DNA of 64,000 nt from Pogonophryne albipinna (lineage: Eukaryota > Chordata > Actinopteri > Perciformes > Artedidraconidae): contig CM053251.1 in assembly GCA_028583405.1 (NCBI GenBank), positions 4,919,483 to 4,983,482 of the forward strand, read 5' to 3'. The position numbers and the translations under genes are program-made. Shown in pieces: positions 1 to 12,240 of the stretch (the first letter of the stretch is position 1; the number at the start of each line of letters is the position of its first letter). Below the pieces are notes generated by a model that saw nothing but the letters and a program-made list of their open reading frames with translations, had not been told where the DNA came from and did not search any database.

Positions 1-318
1 GATGTTGGTCTCTGTAAAGGCACAATGGCTCCCAACCTGGTAACTGTGATTATAATAATCAAAGGTTTCCCATAGTGTAGAGGTCTGAATACACGGAGCA
101 GCAGGTCAGCCTTGCTGCCAATTTGCCCCCGTAGGAAACCATGGTACTTTAACAAATGAAACCCCCCCGCCGACCACCATTATCCAAGAGACCTGTAACT
201 GCAATCATGGTCAATTATGACTCTTTTCATTCTACATATATTTTCTCAATTGTGATTTTATACCTGTAAAACCTTCTTATAAAGCTTATCAAATATATGT
301 TCTGTGCATGACATCATC

Positions 319-701
319 TTAAAGGTGGGGTAGGTAAGTTTGAGAAACCGGCTCGAGATACACTTTTTGTTATATTCCATGGAATGCTCTTAACATCCCG
401 ATAGCAATGAATATCTGAGGTGCTTTGACAAAGAATCCATAAAAAATGTCATCTGTGGAAGCCGCTGTAAAAAGCACGACCAATCATCTGAGCCGGCCCG
501 GCTAAAGTAACTGGATGGCCTACCTGCCTGTCAGCCTTCCATCTGTGCACAAACTTATCTCTGCCCTCATTGGTCATGTGCGCGTTCATGTGTGTTGGAG
601 GAGGGGCTCTGTAAGGAAGTAGCAGATTTCTTCCGGCTGTGTATTTTCAAATTCTAGCGCACTTGAGCTGGTTTCTCCTAAATGACCTACCCCACCTTTA
701 A
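319..701 (-). mobile_element. TTAA-flanked MITE, family 1 copy A (piggyBac-like)
   Basis: Both ends are TTAA followed by a near-perfect inverted repeat, AAAGGTGGGGTAGGT on the left and its complement on the right. The interior shares blocks with 15122-15372 and 52141-52426 (for example ATTCATTGCTATCGGGATGT and CCATGGAATATAAC) but reversed, so this copy is in the opposite orientation. No transposase is encoded. The TTAA ends suggest mobilisation by a piggyBac-type enzyme. Confidence 0.8.
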
Positions 702-1690
702 TAGTGAGTATGTGAACCCTTGAGGTACCAGGGAGACGAAGTATGCAGATAGCCAGGCTGCAAATAACAATTATTCCGATATTCATTAATAGGCTGTTCA
801 TTTTCTCCATCAATCATTTGGTCTAAAAGGGACAAAAACAATATACTTGACCCCAAAGATATTTAGAAAATGATCCAAAATGTGGTTCATTCTCAAAAAT
901 AGAGAGAACAGCGATACGGATGAACCACCTGAAACAATTAAATGGGAACCACTTACCGCGATTTGACTGAACATAACCTATAGCTTCAGAAATGTAGGAA
1001 CTGAGTCGACTCGTATTATCAGCACGTAGTCCCGCCTAAAGCTTCATATTGTAATTACATTTATGTTGTTTTTAATATGTATGTAGTGCAGGCAGGAGAC
1101 ACAAATAAGGACACAACAGTGTTGGGGAGATGAAATGTAGTCTCTCAAAATCTCACAAAAAGTAAAATAACACTAAGACAGAAAAGAAAAACAGTCAATC
1201 GGATCGCTTCATCATTTCAGATTACGAAGTCAACAGCTGAATACATCAAACAACCGGAAACACACAACATGCCAAGCATTCTAATTATTCCATTTTCCAT
1301 TTCATTTCATGTTGTGTTGTGCACATTTTTCTGTGGCAATCATTTTTCCAATTCCATTTCCTTTTCATGTAAATAACATACAAGCAAGATACACGAACCA
1401 AAGTTGAGCTAAGATGTCTTCCTTTGTGAAAGTGAATCAACTCTTTGAGCATGCTGATTGTTTGCCACCTGCTTCCATGTATGATATGCCATTAAACACG
1501 CCCTGACTGCAGCTCTAACGCACCGGACATGAGATGGATATCAAACATCACCTCTGACTCTCAGAGAGAAAGAAAATACGCCTATTTCAATAAAGTGTTG
1601 AAACTACTTCTTCATTTCCCCCCCTGGAGGTCTTCACACTTCCTCTGAAGTCTTACTCGATTCCTCTCTCCCCTACCTACCTGTTATTCT

Positions 1691-1832
<142 letters not shown>

Positions 1833-4082
1833 CTCTCTCCATATTTGATCACACACCCTCCTCTCCACACCCTTATCCATCCATCTCTCTCTCTCTCTCT
1901 CCCCCTCCCTTGACTTGATATCCCAGGCAGCCTTTCATTCTCTCACCTTGTTGCCGGCTCGGAGAAGTGTAAATTGTGTTTCTTTAAATACCCGTGTCTT
2001 CTGTGAGCTTACAGCTTGGGGGGGGGAGTGGAGGAGAGGCGAGAACAACGAAGAGCAAGCCACAGTGTTTAACTTACCGTCTGCTAAGGATAGATAGGTC
2101 TCTCCTTTCATTTCTCGCGGCTCGGGTGTTCAGCCTTACTTAACTGTCTAAACTCCGGCTGGACTTAATTTCCCCCTTTTAACTTTCAACTCTTTTTTGC
2201 TCCAAAGAAGCTTTAAAGGTAAACAAACAGCTGTATCTGTTTCTGAGGCTTATGGGTCACATGCTTCTGACTCCGTAGTGTTTGTTAAGATTTGTCATTA
2301 CATTTGACAGCCACAGAAATATTTGTCTTATTTCAAAAGGCCTAATGTCTCTGGCGCCCCTCTAAATGCACCCTACTGCGAACCCCACCCTTCTGGCCAT
2401 AACATGAACGATTGAGTCCATTTGAAATATTGCTTAAACATTTCTGTATTATTCTAATGCAGTCAAAAAGTCTTGTTGACTCGACTCACACGGAATTAAA
2501 CCAAATATATCTGATAACATTAGGCCGAAAGCTGCATTATAGCTTTATTGGCATGACCATAATGGGTTAGTGTCGCCAAAGCTTTGTAGAATTACGAAAT
2601 GTTTGGAATGGACTGTTATGTTCATAAACATTTTGAAGAGAAGCAGGAATAACGTGTTTACAAGGACAATTATATAGTTTTAGATGAACTATGAACTAGA
2701 AAATGTATACTAAGAAATCAGAACAATAGGAAAAAGTTAACGTAAATTGTTGATTATTGTGCCGAAAAATGCTGATAGTGAATTCATATAAAACAAAAAA
2801 ACAAGGATGCTGCCATATACTGTACAACTTCAATTGATTTGTATGCATGAATGGAGCTTTCATATAAGATGCATTGTCCCTTTAATCATCATTTCAACGT
2901 TTTACCTAGTAACACTGAGATTAGCCTCCATTTATCAGCTTGCATTACTTGCTATAGAGACTTATTGTAAGCCTCCACATGCACAGTCTGCTCTGTTAGC
3001 CACTGAAGTAGCTGGAAATCAAATGCCTTGCTTAAAGGCACTCCAACAGAGGTAATAAAGAAGCTTCAAGTACTCCACCTTTTTACTGCTAGTCCTTGGA
3101 TCGAATCTCCAATCTCCGAGGCACCTTCCCTCGTATCTAACCTTCAGGCCCTCAGTGGCCCAGATCAATAATTTGAAAGGAAAATAAAAGACATTGAAAC
3201 AACCAAATAATCATTTTTGCCACTGCATTTGTGGAGTTGATCCTTTTCAGCTCTTCTGGGCCTACGGATGGGTCATTATTTATCACAAGGGTGAGCTTAA
3301 GCGAGCTTGTAGTTGAGCCCACAAGAGGCTATTTAATTTCTGGCTGTGTGAACATTATGCAAATGTGATGCAGATGGAGAATACTTTAAGCGGCGTTATG
3401 CATTGTTGAGAAAATGTTTTGTAAGGAGAAAATGAACAGTCCTTGTAGTTCATTGAGTTGAGCACGCAATGACCATGGGAAAGGCTGAATCTGCAATTAA
3501 GTCCACTGATAAAAGTTTGAATGCAGTACTTATATTTAGCTGTGTGTAAATAAATAGTATATGTGGTGTAAAAAGTTCTGGAAATGAGTCCCCTTTAAAC
3601 CGTAGATACCTACTGAAATTCCCAAGTAATCGACCACTGAAGTTCTACGAGCACAAATGTCACTCCGAGCCGAACACAGGTTGTTCTTGTTGAGAAATGC
3701 CAGCTTTCTTCAGCGGGCAAAGATAAGACGGTCTAACTTGTCTTCCCTGATTGCGGCTGGAGGATTGATGCTCTGGGACAGCCAATGTAGCCAAAGACTT
3801 CATGCCAAGAACAGGAGCTCTCGCGATCAGCCGCAAGAATTAGCTTGAGATGCTATTAAAGGAGACACTAATCCGGGCTGCACTTGACCACACATCCAGT
3901 GCTCACCCATCATGGTGCTTAGATAAACTAACCACAAGGTCAGGGCTGCAGGAAAACACCACAGAGAGCCGAGGAGAGACTCACTCTGACACAAAGTGCT
4001 CCTGAAGTCTCTGCGTGCCGTTTGAATCCTACAGGCGTGTTGCAACGTTACCTTTAAGAGCTCTATATCCTCTCAGCTAGGC

Positions 4083-4655
4083 CAGGGGTGTCAAACTCAA
4101 GGCCCGGGGGCCAAATCCGGCCCGTGACTTCATTTTCTGTGGCCCCACAAGAGCTTCCAAAGAATATTATATGTTTATTATACGGTTACATGATGATTTA
4201 CAGAAGCACGTTGCCCATAAACTACATGTCCCACAATGCATCTCTCATTTGACTTTTTTTCTTCTAAATGTGAATTTTTTCTTAGAATTTGACTCTTTTT
4301 TTTTTAAATGTTACTTTTCTTTTTAAATGTTACTTTTTTTTTTTAATGTCACTTCTTTTTTTTGATTTCGACTTTTTCTCCAGAATGTGGCTTTTCTTTT
4401 TAAATCATTTTGTGACATTCTCACTGAAGAGACGTGCAATTATTTGCCCCAGACTTCTGCTTTCAGACGTAGTTAATTATTAAGTTATTACCTTATCCGA
4501 TAATAATCCAATGCAGAGGCAATAATGTAATAATACATTATTTTATATATATATTTATATATGTATTTTTATATAGTCTTAAAGTTACAACCGGCCCTTT
4601 GAGTGCAACGATAATGCTGATGTGGCCCGTGATTAAATTGAGTTTGACCCCCCTG
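4083..4655. mobile_element. Non-autonomous hAT-type element
   Basis: The left end CAGGGGTGTCAAACTCAA is matched by an inverted right end TTGAGTTTGACCCCCCTG; GGCCC-rich subterminal blocks (GGCCCGTGA) recur at both ends. Ends of this type are typical of hAT/Charlie-like elements across vertebrates. Flanking octamers AGCTAGGC and AGCTCGAG agree only partly, so the target-site duplication has decayed. The interior is AT-rich with long T runs and has no transposase. Confidence 0.8.
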
Positions 4656-6359
4656 AGCTCGAGGCATCCCCTTTTTCTTTTCTAATAACTTGTGTTTTCT
4701 GGAACGGCTATAAAACGTTAACATTACGAAACATACTCAAAGTTGCTTCCTGCTGCTTTCAGCTCATGTTCTGCAGTTGTGTGTTTTTGATGCTACATGC
4801 AGTTAGTTTGCTCTCCTCCTCTCTTCATGTGTTCCCCCTTCTTTCATGTCTTGATGGGAGTTCCGCCGAAGCAAACTTAAGCAGATGTTCTTCCTGCTGA
4901 AAAAAAAAAAATCAATTCCACCGCCGGTGCAAGGATGTGATAACGCTTCACGCCGAATATAAACCTGTCTCCCACTTGACAATTTGGTTCTAATTAAACT
5001 CTTTATGCACGCCATATTTTCAGTTGGAAGGCATCACTTTGGTGTATGTTTTCTTACGAGATGTTCCCTCCTTTGGCGTTCGTCAATTATGCCATAATTT
5101 TGTCTTGCTAGATTTGGTTGAGCGACAAGTAGGCATGAAGGGTAAAGCATTGCCCTCAAAACCAATGAAAAAACCAGTGGCGAACCGTGGCTATCACAAC
5201 TGGACCTTCTGTAGACACACCCACCCCCGCCGCCGCCCCCTCCCACCCCCCCGCTGCATTATAATGTCCGTCTTTCCACTGAATTGTCGTCTTGAAAAGG
5301 GTACTCACAACAATTCCGCAACAACTTCCTCTTCACCTGTTGCACTTGTCATTTCAACGTTAAAAACAATAAAACGGCATGAATTGCTTCGTCGCATTCA
5401 TCTAGATGCTCTGTCTCGAGCCAGTTAACTAGCGGGCCTTCTAGAGCACCTGAAACCGAGGGGAACTCTGGAAGAATACGCCCATTGGCTACACATCAAT
5501 ATATGATTGGTTGATCAAACTGTCAGTCCAAAAGTACGCTCTCATTCAGTGCAACGGCCAGGGCATTCGATCAAGGATGTAGAATACCTTGTTGACGGAT
5601 ATTCTACCCAGAGACCCAGAACAAGATCTGATTGGTTGCTTTCTTTTCTAACACAAAACCACTGAAATGCGTTGTGCATGGTCACTGTTTGGCGGTTTTG
5701 CGGTGTTCCCAGTTCAGCTCCAGCCTTTTAGAACCCCTCCATTATGCCGGGTCATTTGTATTCTCTTTCTATTTGCCTCTGACCCGCTCATTTCCATAAT
5801 GCCTGTCCCGTTTGAGCTCATTCTGTAGCAGCCGTATGCACGGTGTTAAAAAACTGACACGGATATTGACATAAGAGGGTTACAAAGCCTCAAGAGGTAT
5901 GAGACAGTGCTCTTGTTGTTGCGTTGACCTGTGGAGAGCCATCTCTTCATCCTGCCGGTCTCTCAGGTCCTGAAGTCTCTCGGAGCCAAGGCTGCTCCTG
6001 ACTCATCGCTCTTACACTGGCCTCACAGACATTGCCATTTGTCTGCTTTTTTTTGTCCCTTCTGACAGCATGTCCGTGTGTGTGTGTGTGTACGCGCTTT
6101 GATTCTTCGCTCTCAGAAAGACAGATAGAGATATATAGATAATCTGACAAGCAGAGAAAGAGATGGGCGGGGGGAGATAGAGAGAAAGAGGGGGAGAGAG
6201 GGGCGAGTAATGCATTTTGGTGGGTTTATCTGATTTGTGTGTTGGTGTGTGCTACATTTTTTGCTTGTTTCTCAATATAAGCGTCTCTGACTGTTGCACA
6301 TCTATCGCTCTTGTCTCATGATCCCCCCCTCCCCTCTCTTTTTCTCTCCTGTTCCCTAG

Positions 6360-6509
6360 ACGACGACCCCATGCAGCCGGTGACCTCTGATGAAACAGTG
6401 TCCGTGGGGGGGACGGTGACACTGACCTGCCGAGTGGCCGAGAGCGATAACTCCTCTCTGCAGTGGTCCAACACCGCTCAGCAGACCCTGTACTTCGGAG
6501 AGAAGAGAG
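6360..6509 (+). CDS. cadm3: cadm3 exon 2: first half of Ig V domain
   Basis: This exon encodes about 50 residues starting in phase 1 (the first codon is completed by one base from the missing exon 1) and ending in phase 1. The acceptor is a pyrimidine-rich tract ending in CCCTAG and the donor is G|GTAAGA. The acidic start (DDDP) followed by TSDETV and GGTVTLTC is the N-terminus of a mature CADM3 V domain. The B-strand cysteine is at 6428-6430 and the core tryptophan, in SSLQWSN, at 6464-6466. An NSS glycosylation sequon begins at 6449. In CADM and nectin proteins the V domain makes the main trans-adhesive contact. The reading frame continues a few codons into both introns by chance; the borders were set by the splice signals and by the fit to the next exon. 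Confidence 0.92.
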
Positions 6510-6899
6510 GTAAGAGGCAGAGGAGGAACAAGTACTCAGAACTTCTACTTTGTCGCGCAGGTTTTATCCCTAAAGTATTGTCTGGCGCCAGACAGAAGGA
6601 TATTTAATATGAATCTGTCCAAAATAAGGAAAGGTTAATTAGAAGAAACAGATGGAGGGACCTAGCTACGGAAGGAACACAAATCAAGTAATTCATCAAT
6701 TTGTTATCAAAGTAAAATGTTTGTATTTGAACCAAAATTATAATCAAATCACAAAACAAAAAAATCACAACACACCCATTACCAAAACAATTAAACCCAA
6801 CAGATGCAAAACCCAATTTGGCAATTGTAATAGCAAAACATCAGTTGGAGTAAAGGTTGAAATACCAGAAAGTAGGAATATTCCAGGTGTGACTAGAGT

Positions 6900-7090
6900 C
6901 TTATTTAAGTGCTGATTAAGTTAATATTAAGGTATTAAATAAATGTAGTAAAAAGTACATGATTTACCTCTGAATCGTGGGTAGAAGTACAAAGTAGCAT
7001 AAACATGGAGATACTCATGTAAAGTACAAGTAGAGTGCGTAAGTACAGTACTTGAGTAAATGTACTAAGTCCCTTTACACCAGTGGTAAG
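6900..7090. mobile_element. Fragment of a fish hAT-like repeat (AGTAC-rich end)
   Basis: The stretch is dense in AGTAC and AAGTAC words (AGTACTTGAGTAAATGTACT) and ends CTTTACACCAGTGG, a very common terminal sequence of a non-autonomous repeat in fish genomes. Related ends are seen near 25895-25960, 26745-26820 and 42640-42680. Only one end is clear here. Confidence 0.5.
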
Positions 7091-8147
7091 AGGGCGGGAG
7101 GGATGGAGAGAGACAAGCGTGTATCCTGAGAAATACAACCAAATAGGAGTAAATTAGTTCGCCAAAGATGTTTCGAAGAACACATAAACGCTGCTTAAGT
7201 CATGTTCACTCAGCCATGTTTATTCCAGTCCCGGGAAGTGTGACATTTCTATACCGCGGGGATGTTTAAGGGTTGGGTAGCGGTGTGTATTAAGTATTTC
7301 AGTGCCACATTAGCTGCTGTTATCACAAGGGAAAGGCCATGTAGAGGCTACTTTCACACAACGCTTACTGATGTAGTTAAGATTATCTATGCATTCTCGA
7401 GAGATGGATGCATTTACAACTGTTTCAACATCTGGTGAGAATACTTCATGAGGAATTAGAATTGAGCTCGAATGCCTCTCGGATGCAATTAGACTTTTAA
7501 TGACTTTTTGACGAGCTACAGCTATCCAGTCTCCCCACGATGCATGAAGTAATTACATATAAACATGGTCTATGTTAATAAAAAAGACATCATGTTTTCT
7601 TTAAAAAAACATATTTGCAAGTGCGCACCCGTTCCATGTGAATGTTATTTCTAAGGAGACATAAGGAAGTTGTTGCTCAATTTAATCTTTGTTGAACAAG
7701 GCACTAATAACAACGCGCTGGGTCAAAAGCTTTGTTCAGGAGAAAAAAGCCCCAAGCAAAGCCATTAGAGAGCTGAGAAAGCAAGCAACATGTCAAAATT
7801 GCACAACAACAACAACAACAACTGAAAACAAAAGGATGAAAACAAACCTGAGAGTCGGATGGGCTCAAGTGCGTCAATGTGTCCAATTCAAACAGCTCCT
7901 TTTAAAGATAAACTGCCCCATTATTCAATTTTGTGCAACATGACGGGCCAACTGGCTTTCAATGATATTTTGAAACAAGCGACTTCCCGCTCCTGGGTTC
8001 AATGTTCCAACATCGCATTGCAAACCCTGTATTTTGAAACGAAAAAAAGAAGTGAGAAGGATGGCTATCGCTGGACTAAATGTGACACTGTAAATAAGAT
8101 CTGACGTTATAAAGATGGTGCTTTGGTGCTAATGATTACATTCTGGA

Positions 8148-8318
8148 GGCGTGTGGCGCAGTGGATAAAGCCTTGGTGTTGGGGTCAGGGGGTCACAGGT
8201 TCAAACCCCACTGCAGTCAGCATGTCATGGTGTCCCTGAGACACTTCACCCCGATTGCCCACAGTATTGAGTATGTAAGTCGCTTTGGATAAAAGCGTGT
8301 AATGTAATATTACTTTTG
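8148..8318 (+). mobile_element. tRNA-derived SINE
   Basis: A tRNA-like head carries an A box (GTGGCGCAGTGG) and a B box (GGTTCAAACCCC) spaced as in a polymerase III promoter. The tail contains CTTTGGATAAAAGCG, common in teleost SINE tails. It is not a functional tRNA because no full cloverleaf is seen. Confidence 0.75.
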
Positions 8319-8440
8319 ACCGGGTTGGCTCAAACCCATGGTTTAAAAATGGTGGATAAAAAAGCAGCCAGTTTGAATATAAAGACAGAGACATGAAAAG
8401 GACGTTTCCTTTTTTCGTGTGACATCCCCAAACAGAGTAT

Positions 8441-8763
8441 TTAAAGGGGGACTATTATGCATTTTGGTTTGCCCTTTCCTGTAGTTTGTTATCTGAAACC
8501 CCCGCGTTCCCTCCGCCCCGCTTAACATGGTGACATCACCTTGTAACACTCACACTTCTATTGACTGGCACTCCAACAGATTGTAAAAGGCTAAGGGGCG
8601 GGACATCTCTAAGCGCTTGACCAATCAGAGCAGACTGGGCTCTGGTTTCCGACAGAGGGTGAAAAGAAGGAGCTTTTTGAACATTAAAGCATGGAGACAT
8701 GTCACAGTAGAGGCTTCAAATACACATATGAACCTGAAAATGAGCAGAATAAGGCCCCTTTAA
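8441..8763 (+). mobile_element. TTAA-flanked MITE, family 2 copy A
   Basis: The element starts TTAAAGGGGGACTATTATGC and ends AATAAGGCCCCTTTAA, an imperfect inverted repeat inside TTAA on both sides. The interior carries GGGGCGGGACATCTCTAAG and CAGAGCAGACTGGGCTCTGG, which recur in the copies near 22138, 42126 and 56158. No coding capacity. Confidence 0.75.
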
Positions 8764-8781
8764 AATCTATTAATTTAAAGA

Positions 8782-8870
8782 AATTGTTAATAATAATAAT
8801 AATAATAAATTATATTTCTATAGCGCTTTTCTTGAACCCAAAGACGCTTTACATTTGGGAGGGAGGGTAG
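8782..8870. repeat. TAA run followed by LINE-type tail
   Basis: An AAT/TAA run precedes ATATTTCTATAGCGCTTTTC and AAAGACGCTTTACA, a widely shared 3'-tail type of LINE or SINE elements. A related block lies at 9709-9780 and a weaker one near 35398. Confidence 0.5.
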
Positions 8871-9708
8871 ACAAATAAAACAAAAACAAAACAAAACAGA
8901 AAAGCAGTCAGGAGGCAGTTGGTTGAGAGGGGGGGGGGGGGGGCTTATGGATATACAGAGTTGAAGAGGCGGGTTTTGAGGCGGGACTTAACTCCAACTT
9001 GTTCTAGTTTTCCGACTTTGTCTCAGCCAACAGACTTGTTACTTGGGATGGAAAATAGGAGAGAGTGGGACAGATGGAAGAAATGAGGGGTGGGAGTGTT
9101 AAAGACTGAGAGGGACAGAAAGACTCCCTTACATGCAACACTTAGCAGCAGAAGTGAAGTGATAGAGGGATGGAGTCAACAATAGGCGAGAGCAGAGAAG
9201 GATACTGGCCGAGAAGTTTCATCGCTGAGGGCCAACATTTTGCAACAGACAATTGTGAGAACAGAGAGGCGAGAGAGAATGAGGGAGGGAGGGGGTGAGG
9301 AGGGACAAATGGAGAGATCAGCTAGTCTTTACTCCAGAGGAGCTTCAACCACGGTAGAGAGGCATGAAATAGAAAGTGTGGCTCTTCGCTGCAATGATAG
9401 AACACTTAAAGGCCGACCTGCACTTTGGGAGGGAATTGAGAAGAGTATTGGAGGAGGGAGGGAGGGGATTGGGAGAAAATGGGAGGAGGAGGCCGCGGTG
9501 GTGGGGGAGTGAGACGGGGCAGAAACTCCCCGCTGCAGTAGACCAACAAGCAGCAGATGCTCCACTTTGAAAAGTAGAGAGTTTAGAGACAGAGAGGGGA
9601 AAGGAAGATGACGGGAGCTTCATCCATGTGTTCTTTTCAAAGTGCAGCAGATGGAGAGGGGAAACACAAGAGGGGGATGAAGATCTTGTCTTTTGAGGAG
9701 ATAGGAGG

Positions 9709-9780
9709 CACATAGGCAAGGCAAGTTTATTTATATAGCACCTTTCAACACAAGGCAATTCAAAGTGCTTTACAACAATG
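9709..9780. repeat. Short interspersed tail, GGCAAGTTTATTTATATAGC type
   Basis: The segment contains GGCAAGTTTATTTATATAGC followed by TTCAACACAAGGCAATTCAA and AGTGCTTTACA, a sequence very common in fish genomes, usually the 3' tail of a retroelement. Confidence 0.55.
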
Positions 9781-10807
9781 AAAGACATTCAGATGGAGAG
9801 CATGAAGGAAGGAGAAAGTAGAGATAGCATTGTTGGCTTTAATAAGGTGTTGGAACGACAAAGAAAAGCTGATGTCAGGATGATGACTGTGCATCATGTA
9901 TTATTCTTCTTTATACAAACAATGGGACTGGATTATGCTCCAAAGTGTTCACACAACTGAACCATGTTTTATCTTGAGCCCTAAATGTAACTATTTTGAA
10001 ACTTTGGTTGACATTATGCCCAAATAAATAACTTGAGATCAAAGAGTAATCATGCTTTAAAGAGAAAACACTTGAACTTGCATTCCCTCTGTAGGCAGTC
10101 CAAAAACTTGAGGGGCTTATTACGGGAAGTTTAGCACGATCAAACAAAGCTGCTTGACTCTTTCCGTTAGTTTGACCATTTATTATGAACACAGGCAATA
10201 ATAGACAATCCAATCTGTAGTAGTAGAGAAGGGCGATGGAACATTAGATGGAAATTGCGGTATAATAGCGGTAGAAAAAGCAGTCAACAAAACAACACTT
10301 TTCAACTCACTCACACTCACACAGGTGATTGCCGCCCCATGCCAAATATAAATGAAAATACGACATAATACAAATAAAAACACTGAGACCTTGCATTTGG
10401 CTGCTACACGCGGTAAACACAAAGCTGACCACCTGAGAACATGATCCATTCAAATGACGAATGACAGTCCTATATTTACTCCACTTTTATCTCTATTTTG
10501 GTCTCCACCAGGGTAAAAGACTGACTGATCGATGCTCCATTTTATTCCCCAGTTATCCTTTCACTTTGTCTGCCTGCTGTTGGGTGCCCAGCAGGTTGTG
10601 AACAGATGGGTTCGTGCAGTATTTCCCTGCCTTTTATCGCTGGAAACAGTCAAGTTTGCTCCATAGAGCTGAAAGAAACAGCAGAACCGAGGGATAAATA
10701 AGACTCCTTTTCAAATTACAATTAATTAATTGTGACAATGTTGATTAGCGCAGCTTTCGATTAAGGTAAAGATCACTGGCCATGGTTGAAATTTGGTAAT
10801 TGACTAA

Positions 10808-11116
10808 CGGTACGTCCACACGGTTCCGTCGCGTGCTTCAACGGAGACGCTTCCCATTCACTTTGAATGGGGTGACGTCAAGCTTTACCGAACTGCATTG
10901 TGGTTGCGTCGCTTTGCTTCGAAAGTTGAGAACAGTTCAACCTTTCAAGCTTCGACGGAGGCGCCAGCCAATCAAATCATATGCCAGTACAAGCGGTAGA
11001 CAATCAAACCGCATGCTTGTGTGTCCGGGGCAGGAGATGAATGTGATTGGTTGTTGGTCCACGCCAGACACGCCCACCGGCAAGCTTCAACGCGACGGAA
11101 CCGTGTGGACGTACCG
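10808..11116. mobile_element. Short TIR element (309 bp)
   Basis: The ends are a precise inverted repeat of about 27 bp beginning CGGTACGTCCACACGGTTCC. The interior has further GC-rich, CG-containing matches (CTTCAACG, AAGCTTCGACGG) and no gene. Flanking bases do not show a convincing duplication, so the superfamily is unassigned; a Harbinger-type origin is possible. Confidence 0.75.
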
Positions 11117-12191
11117 TATCACACAAATGTCGTTGTGATCGTTTTAGTAGTAGTTTAGTTTAGAAAGGCATTTTGAAAAACGTTCTGCTCTTTGAGGGAG
11201 AGATTAAACTTCGCCTACTCCTTCAAATGACCGTCCAAAATAAATCTTGCTCAGTAATTTACTGTTTCACAAAAAGTGAAAGTCGAAGGAAGGACAGACG
11301 GATTAGAACGATGGTGGGATCTCAAAAGTGAATCACGATGGAAAGAAAAAGTGAAAAAGAGTGTTTCACTGTTCTCTATGATTGATGGAGCCGTCGGCCA
11401 GTAAGCTCAGAGCAAAGGGGAGAAGAAAGATGTACTAGAACAGGGGAAATAAGGGATAGAAATAAGAGAGTTGATTGGAGAGCAGGAGAGGAGAGGAATT
11501 ATGACTCCACCAGCTGCTCCACTGCACAGCATGAACAGGGCTTTGGAGATTTGAAACATCAGAAAAATGGATGGGAGCGGGGAGCAAGGGACGGACACAT
11601 AGCTGGAGTGGGAAGAAGAAGAAGAAGAGTGACAACCCTTCACAGTGATGGCCTCCATACGGCAGACACTACTGAGAGATCAGAGATGGAGAATGTAGAA
11701 GACAGAAAGACAGGCGAGGAATAACCAGACACAGATGCTGGGATCTACTTCTTTCTCATTACTTTTAACTTCATGAACAGGCAGCTTATTAACCAGAAAA
11801 AGACACATTCATGGCCAATAAAGTGGGATGAAGAGAAGAGGAGGTGGGGAGAGATGCAGTGAGGAAACTAGATATAGTATAAAGACAAAGTGGCATATAT
11901 TACATTATAGAGAGGAGGAATATACACATTATGCATTAGAGATGCAGAGAGGCCTTGGATTTAATTTATAAAAGTGTTTTTATCCACAAATAATGTAGAA
12001 AATGACGAAAAATCCAAGCCAAAGCTGTGATGTATGAAATGTTGGCTGGTATAATCACGATCGATTCAATCTAATACTCTGTGGTAGATTGAAAGCTCGA
12101 GATGTCGTTTTTCATTATTCAGGCAAGGAGAGCCATTGATATCAGTTTAATTTGACCCTGCTTTGCAAAGATGAGATGTGATACAGAGACA

Positions 12192-12240
12192 GGGAGGAGG
12201 AGGAGGAGGAGGAGGAGGAGGAGGAGGAGGAGGAGGAGGG
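12192..12240. repeat. (GGA)n microsatellite
   Basis: About 16 uninterrupted GGA units, purine-only on the + strand. Confidence 0.97.

Noticed and set aside
586..813. Short - strand frame beginning with a hydrophobic, signal-peptide-like segment
   Set aside because: It is on the wrong strand for cadm3, runs into the TTAA MITE, and lacks any continuation.
8148..8220. tRNA gene
   Set aside because: A and B boxes are present, but the stems do not form a complete cloverleaf and a SINE tail follows; the same applies to 28843-28915.
9240..9788. Overlapping frames on both strands near 9.2-9.8 kb
   Set aside because: Purine-rich low-complexity DNA; no homology, no splice context, and the end overlaps a retroelement tail.
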